Assembly (NCBI RefSeq): GCF_009909205.1 | Contig: NZ_JAAAPN010000001.1 | Location: forward strand, 310,001 to 374,000 | Direction: 5' to 3' | DNA: 64,000 nt | Origin: Aquabacterium fontiphilum | GTDB lineage: Bacteria; Pseudomonadota; Gammaproteobacteria; Burkholderiales; Burkholderiaceae_C | Shown here: positions 33,206-40,831 of the stretch, piece by piece | How positions within the stretch are numbered: position 1 is the first letter of the stretch | Layout: each line of letters opens with the position of its first letter | Program-made: the position numbers and the translations under genes | The notes under the pieces: generated by a model | What the model saw: only the letters and a program-made list of their open reading frames with translations | Told to the model about the DNA's origin: nothing | Databases searched by the model: none

Positions 33206-34702
33206 ATGCTCAACCTGGATTTCCTCAGCCTGCCGTTGCTCACGGCATCGGTCCTCATTTTCATCAGCCTGCTGATCGGCCTGTTTTCCAAGCGGGCTGG
33301 CTTTTCGTTTCTGCTGGCGTTTCTGCTGACGGGCATTCTTGCCGGCGAGGATGGCCCCTTCGGCATGCGTTTTGACGACTACCGCCTGAGCTTCTGGGTG
33401 GGTAACGTCGCGCTGGCCATCATCTTGCTGGACGGCGGGTTGCGCACCAGCTTCACCACCTTTCGCACAGGTCTCAAGCCGGCCCTGCTGCTGGCCACGC
33501 TGGGCGTGATGCTGACCTCGGGCTTCACGGCCGTGGCCGCCGTGGTCTTTCTGCAGGTGTCGTGGCCCACGGCCTTGCTGCTGGGCGCCATCGTGGGTTC
33601 GACCGATGCGGCTGCGGTGTTTTCGTTGCTCAAGAACACCGGGGTGCGCCTCAACGAGCGGGTCGCCACGACGCTGGAGATCGAGTCAGGCATGAACGAT
33701 CCCATGGCGGTGTTCCTGACCCTGACGCTGATTGGCGTGGCCTCGGCAGGCGGCCTGAGCGGTCCGGTCAGCGACAACATGCTGGCCTTCGCGCAGGCGC
33801 TGGCCGAACAGTTTGGCTGGGGGGCACTGATCGGCATTGCGGCCGGTTTGTTGTTCGCCTGGGCGATGAAGCGCGCCGCGCGGCTGGTGGATGCGCCCGA
33901 TGGCGTGCTGGCGCTGCTGGTGGCCTCGGCCGGCCTGTCTGTGTTTGCCTTCGTGACCTGGTTCGGTGGCTCGGGCTTTCTGGCGGTCTACCTGTTTGGC
34001 ATCGCCCTCAGCAAAAAAGCTGGGGCGCAGCTGGAGTCGTGTCTGTCTGCGCTCGATGGCTATGCCTGGTTGTCGCAAGCGTCGATGTTCCTGCTGCTGG
34101 GCCTGCTGGTCACCCCCTCGACCATGTTGCCCACCTTGTTGCCGGCCCTGGCGGTGGCCCTGGCCATGATGTTCGTGGCGCGGCCGCTGGCGGTCTGGTT
34201 GTGCCTGGCGCCCATGCGCTTCACGCGCAAGGAGGTGGCCTACATCGGCTGGGTGGGCTTGCGCGGTGCGGTGCCCATTGTGCTGGCCATCTTCCCCTTC
34301 ATGGCCCAGGTGCCCGATGCGCCCTTGATCTTCAATGTGGCTTTTTTGGTCGTGCTCGCCTCGCTGCTGCTGCAAGGCTCCAGCATTGGCTGGTTTGCGC
34401 GGCGCATGGGCGTGGCGTTGCCCGATGACGCCAACGAGCGCGCCATGCGCGCGGTGTTCGGCGATTTCAGCCTGTCGGGCGGCACCTCGGTGGCCGACGT
34501 ATGTCAGTTCTATGGGCTGACACCGCCGCCTGACGCCCGGCTGTCGCTGGATGCCTGGATGGCGCAGGCCTTCCGCCGCCCGCTGGTGGTGGGGGACCAT
34601 GTGCTGCTCGACGGCGCCGAGTTGTGCGTGCGCGCCATGGATGGCCCCCGGGTGCGCACCGTGGGTCTGAAGCTGCCGGATGCGCCGGTGATCAGCCCGT
34701 GA
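33206..34702 (+). CDS. nhaP2: Potassium/proton antiporter, NhaP2 (CvrA) type
   Basis: A 498-residue CPA1-family antiporter with about 13 transmembrane helices. Family blocks are LLAFLLTGILAGEDGPFGMRF, LAIILLDGGLRT, GAIVGSTDAAAVFSLL and the acidic ion site in LEIESGMNDPMAVFLT, then WVGLRGAVPIVLAIFP. The C-terminal 90 residues form the transporter-associated (CorC-like) domain of NhaP2, distinguishing it from plain Na+/H+ antiporters. NhaP2 expels K+ in exchange for H+ and helps cells in osmotic shifts. The start is MLNLDFLSLPLL at 33206. Its last 11 bases overlap the end of the convergent GGDEF gene. Confidence 0.9.
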   Translation: MLNLDFLSLPLLTASVLIFISLLIGLFSKRAGFSFLLAFLLTGILAGEDGPFGMRFDDYRLSFWVGNVALAIILLDGGLRTSFTTFRTGLKPALLLATLGVMLTSGFTAVAAVVFLQVSWPTALLLGAIVGSTDAAAVFSLLKNTGVRLNERVATTLEIESGMNDPMAVFLTLTLIGVASAGGLSGPVSDNMLAFAQALAEQFGWGALIGIAAGLLFAWAMKRAARLVDAPDGVLALLVASAGLSVFAFVTWFGGSGFLAVYLFGIALSKKAGAQLESCLSALDGYAWLSQASMFLLLGLLVTPSTMLPTLLPALAVALAMMFVARPLAVWLCLAPMRFTRKEVAYIGWVGLRGAVPIVLAIFPFMAQVPDAPLIFNVAFLVVLASLLLQGSSIGWFARRMGVALPDDANERAMRAVFGDFSLSGGTSVADVCQFYGLTPPPDARLSLDAWMAQAFRRPLVVGDHVLLDGAELCVRAMDGPRVRTVGLKLPDAPVISP

Positions 34703-34714
34703 CGGTCTGATCGC
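34688..34714. terminator. Hairpin across the overlapping ends of nhaP2 and the GGDEF gene
   Basis: GATCAG (34690-34695) pairs with CTGATC (34707-34712), extended by a G:C and a T:G pair, around an 11-base loop. Both stop codons (34700-34702 plus strand; 34692-34694 minus strand) lie within it. It may stop transcription from both sides, but there is no T-run. Confidence 0.35.
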
Positions 34715-35822
34715 GGCCCTGGCGCTTGGCTTCGTACAGGGCGAGGTCGGCGCGCTCGATGGTGGCTTCCAGGGGCTCGCCGGGGCGTTGCTCGGTCAGC
34801 CCGGCCGAGAACCGCACATCCAGCGCGGGCACCGTGGGCGCAAGATGGCTTCGGCGTACGGCCTCGTGCAGCCTGTCCAGGCTGGTGCGGGCCGAGGGCA
34901 GCTGGCTGGCCGGCAGCACCAGCAGGAACTCCTCGCCACCCCAACGGGCCAGCACATCGGTTTCGCGCAGGCTGTGACGGGCGATGTCCGCGAACTGGCG
35001 CAGCACCTCGTCGCCCACGCCATGGCCGTGTGCGTCGTTGATCTGCTTGAAGTGATCCAGATCGATCAGCGCCAGACAGAAGGGCTGGCCGGTGCGCTCG
35101 GTCAGGGCGCGCTGGGCGTGCAGGGTTTCGGTCATGTGCCGCCGGTTGAACAGACCGGTCAGTTCGTCACGGGTGGCCAGCGTCTGGATGCGGTCCAGCG
35201 CCTCGGTGAGCTCCCGCTTGCGGGTTTCCAGTCGGTGGCGCAGTTCAGCCAGCTGGGCCGACAGCAGCGAGATGGTGGGCAGCGAGGTGCAGGCGAACAG
35301 AAAGTGGATGACCTCCTGGCTGGCGGGGTGGTGCGTCGGATTCGACAGGTGCAGCCCGATCATCGTGGCGCCCAGCAGCGTCAGCGCGAAGACGGCGGCT
35401 TGGCGGGTGGCCCGCGGGGGCAGGTTGAACATGCCGAACGTCAGCGTCAGCGCCAGCAGGATCAAGGCCGCGCCGCGCGACTCGCCAAGGATGGCATACG
35501 ACCATATCGCGGCGGCCAGCGCCAAGAGGATCTGCGGCAGTGTCAGCGAGGGATCGTTCCAGTTCTGCGTGAAGCCGCCGCGCAGCAACACATAGATCGT
35601 GGTCTCGCTGAGCACCATGAACGCGATGAGCTGCAGGGCGGCACTCTGAGCCACCCGTCCCGTCGCGGCCATGTAGCACAGCAGCCCGCCGAAAATGCCG
35701 TAGTTGATGGCGGCGACCATGAAGCGCTGGATGCGCAGCTGCTGCTTGGGATCACTGCTCATGACCCAGCGGCACACCACGGCCACGCGGGTGTCGTCAC
35801 GCTCGGTCAGGGAATGGGCCAT
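34692..35822 (-). CDS. Membrane-bound diguanylate cyclase (GGDEF)
   Basis: A 376-residue inner-membrane enzyme making cyclic di-GMP. Six hydrophobic segments occupy about residues 30-180. A coiled linker (LAELRHRLETRKRELTEALD) leads to a GGDEF domain with DELTGLFNRRHM, the metal-binding LIDLDHFKQINDAHGHGVGDEVL and an intact active-site RWGGEEF. No RxxD inhibitory site is seen before it (residues TDVLA). There is no EAL domain. The start at 35822 follows AGGGA; Met at 35762 or 35840 are alternatives. The N-terminal membrane domain is not one I recognise. It is one of two diguanylate cyclases within 5 kb. Confidence 0.88.
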   Translation of the reverse strand: MAHSLTERDDTRVAVVCRWVMSSDPKQQLRIQRFMVAAINYGIFGGLLCYMAATGRVAQSAALQLIAFMVLSETTIYVLLRGGFTQNWNDPSLTLPQILLALAAAIWSYAILGESRGAALILLALTLTFGMFNLPPRATRQAAVFALTLLGATMIGLHLSNPTHHPASQEVIHFLFACTSLPTISLLSAQLAELRHRLETRKRELTEALDRIQTLATRDELTGLFNRRHMTETLHAQRALTERTGQPFCLALIDLDHFKQINDAHGHGVGDEVLRQFADIARHSLRETDVLARWGGEEFLLVLPASQLPSARTSLDRLHEAVRRSHLAPTVPALDVRFSAGLTEQRPGEPLEATIERADLALYEAKRQGRDQTVTG

Positions 35823-35882
35823 CACATCCCTATCGGCCAAATCGCCCGTGAATTGAGGGCGGGTTCCCCCGCGGATGAGGGG

Positions 35883-36290
35883 TCAAAGTGGGCGGGGACC
35901 TGCGCCGCTTGCCCTCGCGCTGCCTGAACTAAGCCGGCCAATCGCCCAATGTGCCAGACCGGCGGCGGCCAGCATGCACGCCAGCCCCACGCCCCACGCC
36001 ACCCAGATCAGCGGCTCGAGCCAGCCCAGCGCCACCGACAGATCAGGCGACACCGATTCCAGCCAGGTGAGCAGCGTGATCGTCGCGTTGCGCAGCGCCT
36101 CCAAGGCCGCCGTGTCGACCCAGAGGGCGGCCCAGGCAGGGATGGGCCAACTGGCGATGAGCGCGCGCCAGTCGGGCGTGGTGGTGGCGGCCTGACCGGC
36201 CAGCCAGTCTGTCAGTGCCACCCCCGAGGCGGCCAGCCCCGTCCAGGCGGCGGCAAGCAGGGCAGTCAGGATCCACAGTGCAGTTTTCAT
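35883..36290 (-). CDS. Small hypothetical membrane protein
   Basis: A 135-residue protein starting MKTALWILTALLAAAWTGLA, with a first hydrophobic helix that could be a signal anchor and a second near residues 95-120 (LEPLIWVAWGVGLACMLAAAGL). It is rich in Trp and Ala, and the C-terminus is basic and Gly/Ser-rich. I know no family for it. It lies upstream of the GGDEF gene on the same strand (60 bases), so it might form part of that unit. No Shine-Dalgarno sequence is obvious. The coding call rests on start position, membrane pattern and lack of a better frame. Confidence 0.55.
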   Translation of the reverse strand: MKTALWILTALLAAAWTGLAASGVALTDWLAGQAATTTPDWRALIASWPIPAWAALWVDTAALEALRNATITLLTWLESVSPDLSVALGWLEPLIWVAWGVGLACMLAAAGLAHWAIGRLSSGSARASGAGPRPL

Positions 36291-36492
36291 GACAAGGCAA
36301 AACCGCGATTGACAACGCGGTGCATTTTGGCGCGGCCCGCTCATCCGTACGCGTCCCATGGATTTGTACGCGGTTTGCACTCGCCTGGCGCGCCGGACGG
36401 TTTGACGTCGGGGGACAGGCAGGCGCACACTGGAAACCGCAGCTCCAGACGCTGTTGCCAAGGTCTGGGTTTCCCACACACAACAACAGCCT

Positions 36493-38322
36493 ATGGCAGA
36501 TTCAAGGGTGGCGCTTCGGGATGCCGGCTTGCAGGTTCTGTTCGAGACTGAACTGCCTGTGGGTCTGGCCTTGCTGGACGGTCAGCACCGTTACGTGCTG
36601 ATCAACCAGACCCTGGCCACTTTCAATGGCGTCGCGCGGGAGCAGGCGCTGGGACGCTCCGTGGCCGCGGTGCTGCCCGAGGCGTACCCGCTGCTGCGCC
36701 CCCTGTTGGAGCGCGTGCTGTTGCACGGCGAGGCGCTGTGCGATTTCCGCCTCGACGCCGAGGTGCCCAGCCAGCCCGGACAGCTCTCGCACTGGGAGGC
36801 CAGCTACCTGCCCGTGCGCGCGGCCTCCGGTGAGGTGGTGGGCGTGCTCGTCAAGGCCGTCAATCTGTCGTGGCAGATGGCCCATGAGCGGGCACTGCGC
36901 GAGAGCGAGGCGCACCTGCGCCGCGTGCTCGACAGCCTGTTTGCTTTTGTGGGCGTGCTCACGCCCGAGGGGGTGCTGGTGCAGGCCAACAAGGCGCCGC
37001 TGGAGGCCGCGGGCATCCGCGCGGAAGACGTCATCGGCCGCCCTTTCTGGGATACCTACTGGTGGAACCACGACGCGGCCCTGGTCGACTGGATGCGCGA
37101 AGCGGTCGCGCGTGCGCGCGAGGGCCAGGTCACCCGGGGCGATGTGGCCGTGCGCATGGCTGGAGACAGCCGCATGGTGATCGATTTCATGCTGGCGCCC
37201 ATGCGCAACGATCAGGGCGAGATCACCCATCTGATTCCTTCAGCCATCGATGTGTCAGACCGGGTGGAAGGCGAAGCCGCGCTGCGTGCCAGCGAGGCGC
37301 GGTTCCGCAGCGTGTTCGACGCCTCGCCGGATGGCATGGCGCTCATCGAGGCGCCGGATCGGCTGGTGCGCGTCAACGCCAGCCTGTGTCGGATCTTCGG
37401 TTACCGGGCCGATGCCCTTCAGGGCCAGTCGGTGGCCTTGCTGCTCGATGACGATCACGGGCCGGGGCACGCTGAGCTGATGCAGGGCTTCTGGTCGCGC
37501 CCGCAGGAACGCCGCATGGCGCCCAAGCGCGAGGTCACTGGCCGACGCGCAGATGGCTCGGTCGTGCACGTCGAGGTGGGGCTGACACCGCTGCCGGGCG
37601 CGGGCGTGCCGCAGATGCTCATCACCGTGTCAGACGTGACGGCGCGCATGCAGGCGCAGCAGCAAATCGAGCAGGCGCTGCGCGAGAAAACGGTGCTGCT
37701 CAACGAAGTGCACCATCGGGTCAAGAACAACCTGCAGATCATCGCCAGCCTGCTGCGCCTGCAGTCCAAGCATGTGGACGACCCGGTCCGGCGGGTGCTC
37801 GGCGAAAGCCGCAGCCGCGTGAAAGCCATGGCGCTGACGCACCAGTTGCTGTATGAGTGCCATGACTTTGCTGGTCTGGAGCTGGGCCTCTACCTCAAGC
37901 GCCTGGCGCACTTGCTGCGCGAAACCCATCTTCCCTCTGATGCGCCTCAGGCGCAGGCTGTGCTGATTGATGTGCAGGCGGCCGAGAGCGGGCTGCGCAT
38001 CGACCTGCAACGCGCGGTGCCTTGCGCTCTGCTGGTCAACGAACTGGTCACCAATGCGATCAAGCATGCCTTTCCGAATGGGCGTGCTGGCCGCATTGGC
38101 ATCACGGCCGACGCCGGGCCAGCGGGCAGCATCGTGCTCTCGTTCGAGGACGACGGCGTCGGCATTCCCCGTGGCGTGCGTCTGGGGCAGCAGGGCACGC
38201 TGGGCTTTCAGCTGGTGCCGCTGCTGGCCGCGCAGCTGGATGCCAGCATTGACATCGAAGCAGGCCGGGCCGGCGGGGCCCGCTTCGTGGTGAACATCCC
38301 GCCAGCGGAGGTCTCACCATGA
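36493..38322 (+). CDS. Soluble histidine kinase with three PAS domains (HisKA_2 type)
   Basis: A 609-residue cytosolic kinase. PAS 1 is about residues 10-130 and PAS 2 about 138-255, the latter carrying FVGVLTPEGVLVQANKAPLE and FWDTYWWNHD. PAS 3 is about 265-385 (FRSVFDASPDGMALIE, GRRADGSVVHVEVGLTPL). The phosphoacceptor region EKTVLLNEVHHRVKNNLQII is the HisKA_2/HWE-like H-box, followed by NELVTNAIKHAFPNG and FEDDGVGIP of a compact ATPase domain. Such kinases often pair with REC-effector partners; here the gene overlaps by ATGA with a REC-PAS-GGDEF gene, its evident partner. The start is at 36493. The 202-base upstream gap holds TTGACG at 36402-36407 but no strong -10. Confidence 0.9.
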   Translation: MADSRVALRDAGLQVLFETELPVGLALLDGQHRYVLINQTLATFNGVAREQALGRSVAAVLPEAYPLLRPLLERVLLHGEALCDFRLDAEVPSQPGQLSHWEASYLPVRAASGEVVGVLVKAVNLSWQMAHERALRESEAHLRRVLDSLFAFVGVLTPEGVLVQANKAPLEAAGIRAEDVIGRPFWDTYWWNHDAALVDWMREAVARAREGQVTRGDVAVRMAGDSRMVIDFMLAPMRNDQGEITHLIPSAIDVSDRVEGEAALRASEARFRSVFDASPDGMALIEAPDRLVRVNASLCRIFGYRADALQGQSVALLLDDDHGPGHAELMQGFWSRPQERRMAPKREVTGRRADGSVVHVEVGLTPLPGAGVPQMLITVSDVTARMQAQQQIEQALREKTVLLNEVHHRVKNNLQIIASLLRLQSKHVDDPVRRVLGESRSRVKAMALTHQLLYECHDFAGLELGLYLKRLAHLLRETHLPSDAPQAQAVLIDVQAAESGLRIDLQRAVPCALLVNELVTNAIKHAFPNGRAGRIGITADAGPAGSIVLSFEDDGVGIPRGVRLGQQGTLGFQLVPLLAAQLDASIDIEAGRAGGARFVVNIPPAEVSP

Positions 38323-39617
38323 CGCTCGCAACCGACACCGTCACGCCGACGCCCCGTGTGTTCATCGTCGAAGACGAGGCGATCGTCGCGCTGGATCTGC
38401 AAGACCAGCTGGAGTCGCTCGGCTTCGAGGTGGTGGGCATTGCCGGCAGCGAGCAGGCGGCGTTGCAGGGTGTAGGGCGCACGGCGCCCGACATGGTGCT
38501 CATGGACATCAACCTGGGCAGGGGAGGAGACGGCGTCCACGCGGCCAGCCTCATCCAGGGACAGCACGGTGTGCCAGTCGTGTACTTGACGGCCTATGCC
38601 GAGCCAGAAACGCTGAGCCGGGCCAGTGCCACGCAGCCCTATGGCTACCTGCTCAAGCCCTTCGAGGGCCGTGAACTCAATGCCACCTTGCGCATGGCGT
38701 GGGCACGGCACCTGCGCGACCGCCGTGCCGTGCATGAGCAGAACAGCCTGCGGCAGGCCGCCATGGCCTTCGATTCGGCCGCCGAGGCCATCCTGATCCT
38801 GGACCGCGACGGGCGGGTCCTGCGTGTGAACCCGGCCTTCGAGCGGCTGACGGGCTGGACCTCACATGAGGTGGTGGGGCGTACGCCCGAGTCCTTTCTG
38901 CAGGCGCGCCGCGCGGACGACCCCTTGCACGGCGCCAGCGCGCTGTCGGCACGCGCGATGGTCCGACATGGCGAGGTGTCTTGTCTCAGGCGCGACGGCA
39001 GTGTGTTTCCTGCGTGGCAGCATGTGGCGTCCGTGGTCGATCCGGCTGGCCAAGCTGCCCACCAGGTCGTCACCTTCTCGGACATCTCGGCGCTGCGCCA
39101 GACCGACCACCGTCTACGCCAGTGGGCCTACCACGACGCGCTGACCGGACTGGGAAACCGCTACTACCTCCAGCAGTGCCTGCAGGAACGGCTGAGCGAG
39201 TTCCGCAACAGCGGCCAGGGATTTGGCGTGCTGTTCCTGGATCTGGACGGGTTCAAGGCGGTCAACGACGAGATGGGCCATGCCGCGGGTGACGCGGTAC
39301 TCGTGGACCTGGCCCGCCGCCTGCAGGAGTCGCTGCGCAGCACCGATGTGGCCATCCGCCTGGGGGGAGATGAGTTCGTGGTGCTGGTGCGCCAGGCACG
39401 GGAGGCAGACGTGTGTGCGCTGGCGGACAAGCTGCTGGCGCTGTTCAGCGTGCCGGTTCGGCTGACGTCGGGGCGGCTGGCACATCTGTCGGTCAGCATC
39501 GGCATTGCGCTGTTCCCCAAACATGCCGAATCGATCGAGGAGCTGATGATTGTGGCGGATCGCGCCATGTACAACGCAAAGGCCCGTGGCCGCAATGGAT
39601 ACTGCCTGAGTCGATGA
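38319..39617 (+). CDS. Response regulator with PAS and diguanylate cyclase domains (REC-PAS-GGDEF)
   Basis: A 432-residue regulator. The receiver domain (residues 12-130) has acidic pocket VEDEA, phosphoacceptor Asp63 (MVLMDINLG), Thr in YLTAYAEPE and Lys in YLLKPFEG. A PAS domain follows (about 145-265; AILILDRDGRVLRVNPAFERLTGW). The GGDEF domain (about 270-432) has DALTGLGNRYYL, LDLDGFKAVNDEMGHAAGD and an intact RLGGDEF, so it should make cyclic di-GMP when phosphorylated. Its start codon overlaps the kinase stop (ATGA, 38319-38322). The output is likely to affect surface attachment genes; a large adhesin operon begins 1.2 kb downstream. Confidence 0.92.
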   Translation: MTLATDTVTPTPRVFIVEDEAIVALDLQDQLESLGFEVVGIAGSEQAALQGVGRTAPDMVLMDINLGRGGDGVHAASLIQGQHGVPVVYLTAYAEPETLSRASATQPYGYLLKPFEGRELNATLRMAWARHLRDRRAVHEQNSLRQAAMAFDSAAEAILILDRDGRVLRVNPAFERLTGWTSHEVVGRTPESFLQARRADDPLHGASALSARAMVRHGEVSCLRRDGSVFPAWQHVASVVDPAGQAAHQVVTFSDISALRQTDHRLRQWAYHDALTGLGNRYYLQQCLQERLSEFRNSGQGFGVLFLDLDGFKAVNDEMGHAAGDAVLVDLARRLQESLRSTDVAIRLGGDEFVVLVRQAREADVCALADKLLALFSVPVRLTSGRLAHLSVSIGIALFPKHAESIEELMIVADRAMYNAKARGRNGYCLSR

Positions 39618-39680
39618 AGGGCAGGCAAGCCCCTTGCCCCCAGAATGGCAGCATCGATCATTCAGAGGGGAAGGTGCAGC

Positions 39681-40625
39681 ATGGACACAGGCGCCATACG
39701 CCAGTGGTTGCGCCCGTGGTGGCGCATCGCGCGCAATGCGGTGCAGCTCTGGCTCGACAACCAGGCTTTCAGCCACGCCGCGGCGCTGGCCTTCTACACG
39801 CTGTTTTCTTTGGCGCCGGTGGTCATCATTGCAGTCAGCATCATCGGCATCGTGCTGGGCGAGCAGGCCGCGCAGGGCGAGATTGTCGGTCAATTGGCCG
39901 ATGTGATGGGCCATCAGGCTGCCGCCGCGGTGGAGCAGGCTGTGGCCCGTTCACGCATCGAGACGTCGGGGCTGTTGCCCACCGTACTGGGGTTCGGGGC
40001 GCTGCTGGTGGGCGCCACCACGGTGTTCGCACAGATGCAAAGCGCGCTCAATGCCATCTGGAATGTGACGGCTCGACCGGATCGAAGCAGCCTGTGGTCG
40101 CTCGTGAAGACCCGGCTGCTGTCCCTCGCGGTGGTGCTGGCCATAGGCTTCGTGCTGCTGGTGTCGTTGTTGCTGGGGGTGATGCTGCGGGCGTTCTTCC
40201 AGTTCGCCGACCAGTTTCTGCCAGCCGTGGCCACTCTCTTGTCAGCGGTCGAATTGACCGTCTCGCTGGTGGTGGTGGCATTGTTGTTCGCCACCATCTT
40301 CAAGGTGCTGCCCGATGTGGTCCTGCGCTGGCGCGATGTGATGGTCGGCGCCGCGGTCACGGCGGTGCTGTTTTCCGTGGGGCGCTATGGGATCGCCGCA
40401 TACCTGGCGTACACCGCCACGGCGTCAACCTACGGCGCGGCCGGCTCGGTGGTGCTGATCCTGCTGTGGGTGTATTACTCATCGCTGATCCTGATGCTCG
40501 GCGCGGCGTTCACGCGAACGCACCTGCAGGAGCGCGGCGGGTCGGTGTGGCCGCGCAACGGGGCCGTGCGGGTGCATCAGGCGGTGCTCGTGGATGAGCT
40601 CGGGAGTCCTCATGTGGCGCGATAG
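39681..40625 (+). CDS. YihY / UPF0761 family inner-membrane protein
   Basis: A 314-residue membrane protein formerly called ribonuclease BN by mistake. About six transmembrane helices and the family motifs SHAAALAFYTLFSLAPVVII, GFGALLVGATTVFAQMQSALNAIWNV, FKVLPDVVLRWRDVMVGAAVTAVLFSVG and TYGAAGSVVLILLWVYYSSLILMLGAAFT are present. The biochemical role is not known; a transport function is assumed. The start at 39681 follows a GAGGGGAAGG ribosome site. It is preceded by a 63-base gap from the REC-PAS-GGDEF gene and could belong to the same transcript. Confidence 0.92.
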   Translation: MDTGAIRQWLRPWWRIARNAVQLWLDNQAFSHAAALAFYTLFSLAPVVIIAVSIIGIVLGEQAAQGEIVGQLADVMGHQAAAAVEQAVARSRIETSGLLPTVLGFGALLVGATTVFAQMQSALNAIWNVTARPDRSSLWSLVKTRLLSLAVVLAIGFVLLVSLLLGVMLRAFFQFADQFLPAVATLLSAVELTVSLVVVALLFATIFKVLPDVVLRWRDVMVGAAVTAVLFSVGRYGIAAYLAYTATASTYGAAGSVVLILLWVYYSSLILMLGAAFTRTHLQERGGSVWPRNGAVRVHQAVLVDELGSPHVAR

Positions 40626-40831
40626 CCGTCTGTATCGTGACAAAGTGCGCGCATGGCGGCATTCAGAAATGAAAAAACCTGTCGATAGCGCAAAGGTGTG
40701 GGCCGACGCGGCCCCCTCCATGCGGGCAACGACGTAACAGGGATCGGCGCCAGGGCAACACGCGTTGTTTGCCTGAGCATGTTGATGCAGCCCTGTCTCG
40801 ATCGGGCGCAGGCCCCAGCAGGAGCGCATTC

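Noticed and set aside
40626-40831. Resemblance to a c-di-GMP-I (GEMM) riboswitch before the adhesin gene
   Set aside because: GCGCAAAGG at about 40688-40696 looks like part of the motif, but the GGCAAACC / GAAA half and the tetraloop receptor are missing. The gap also has only a small GGGCCG/CGGCCC hairpin.
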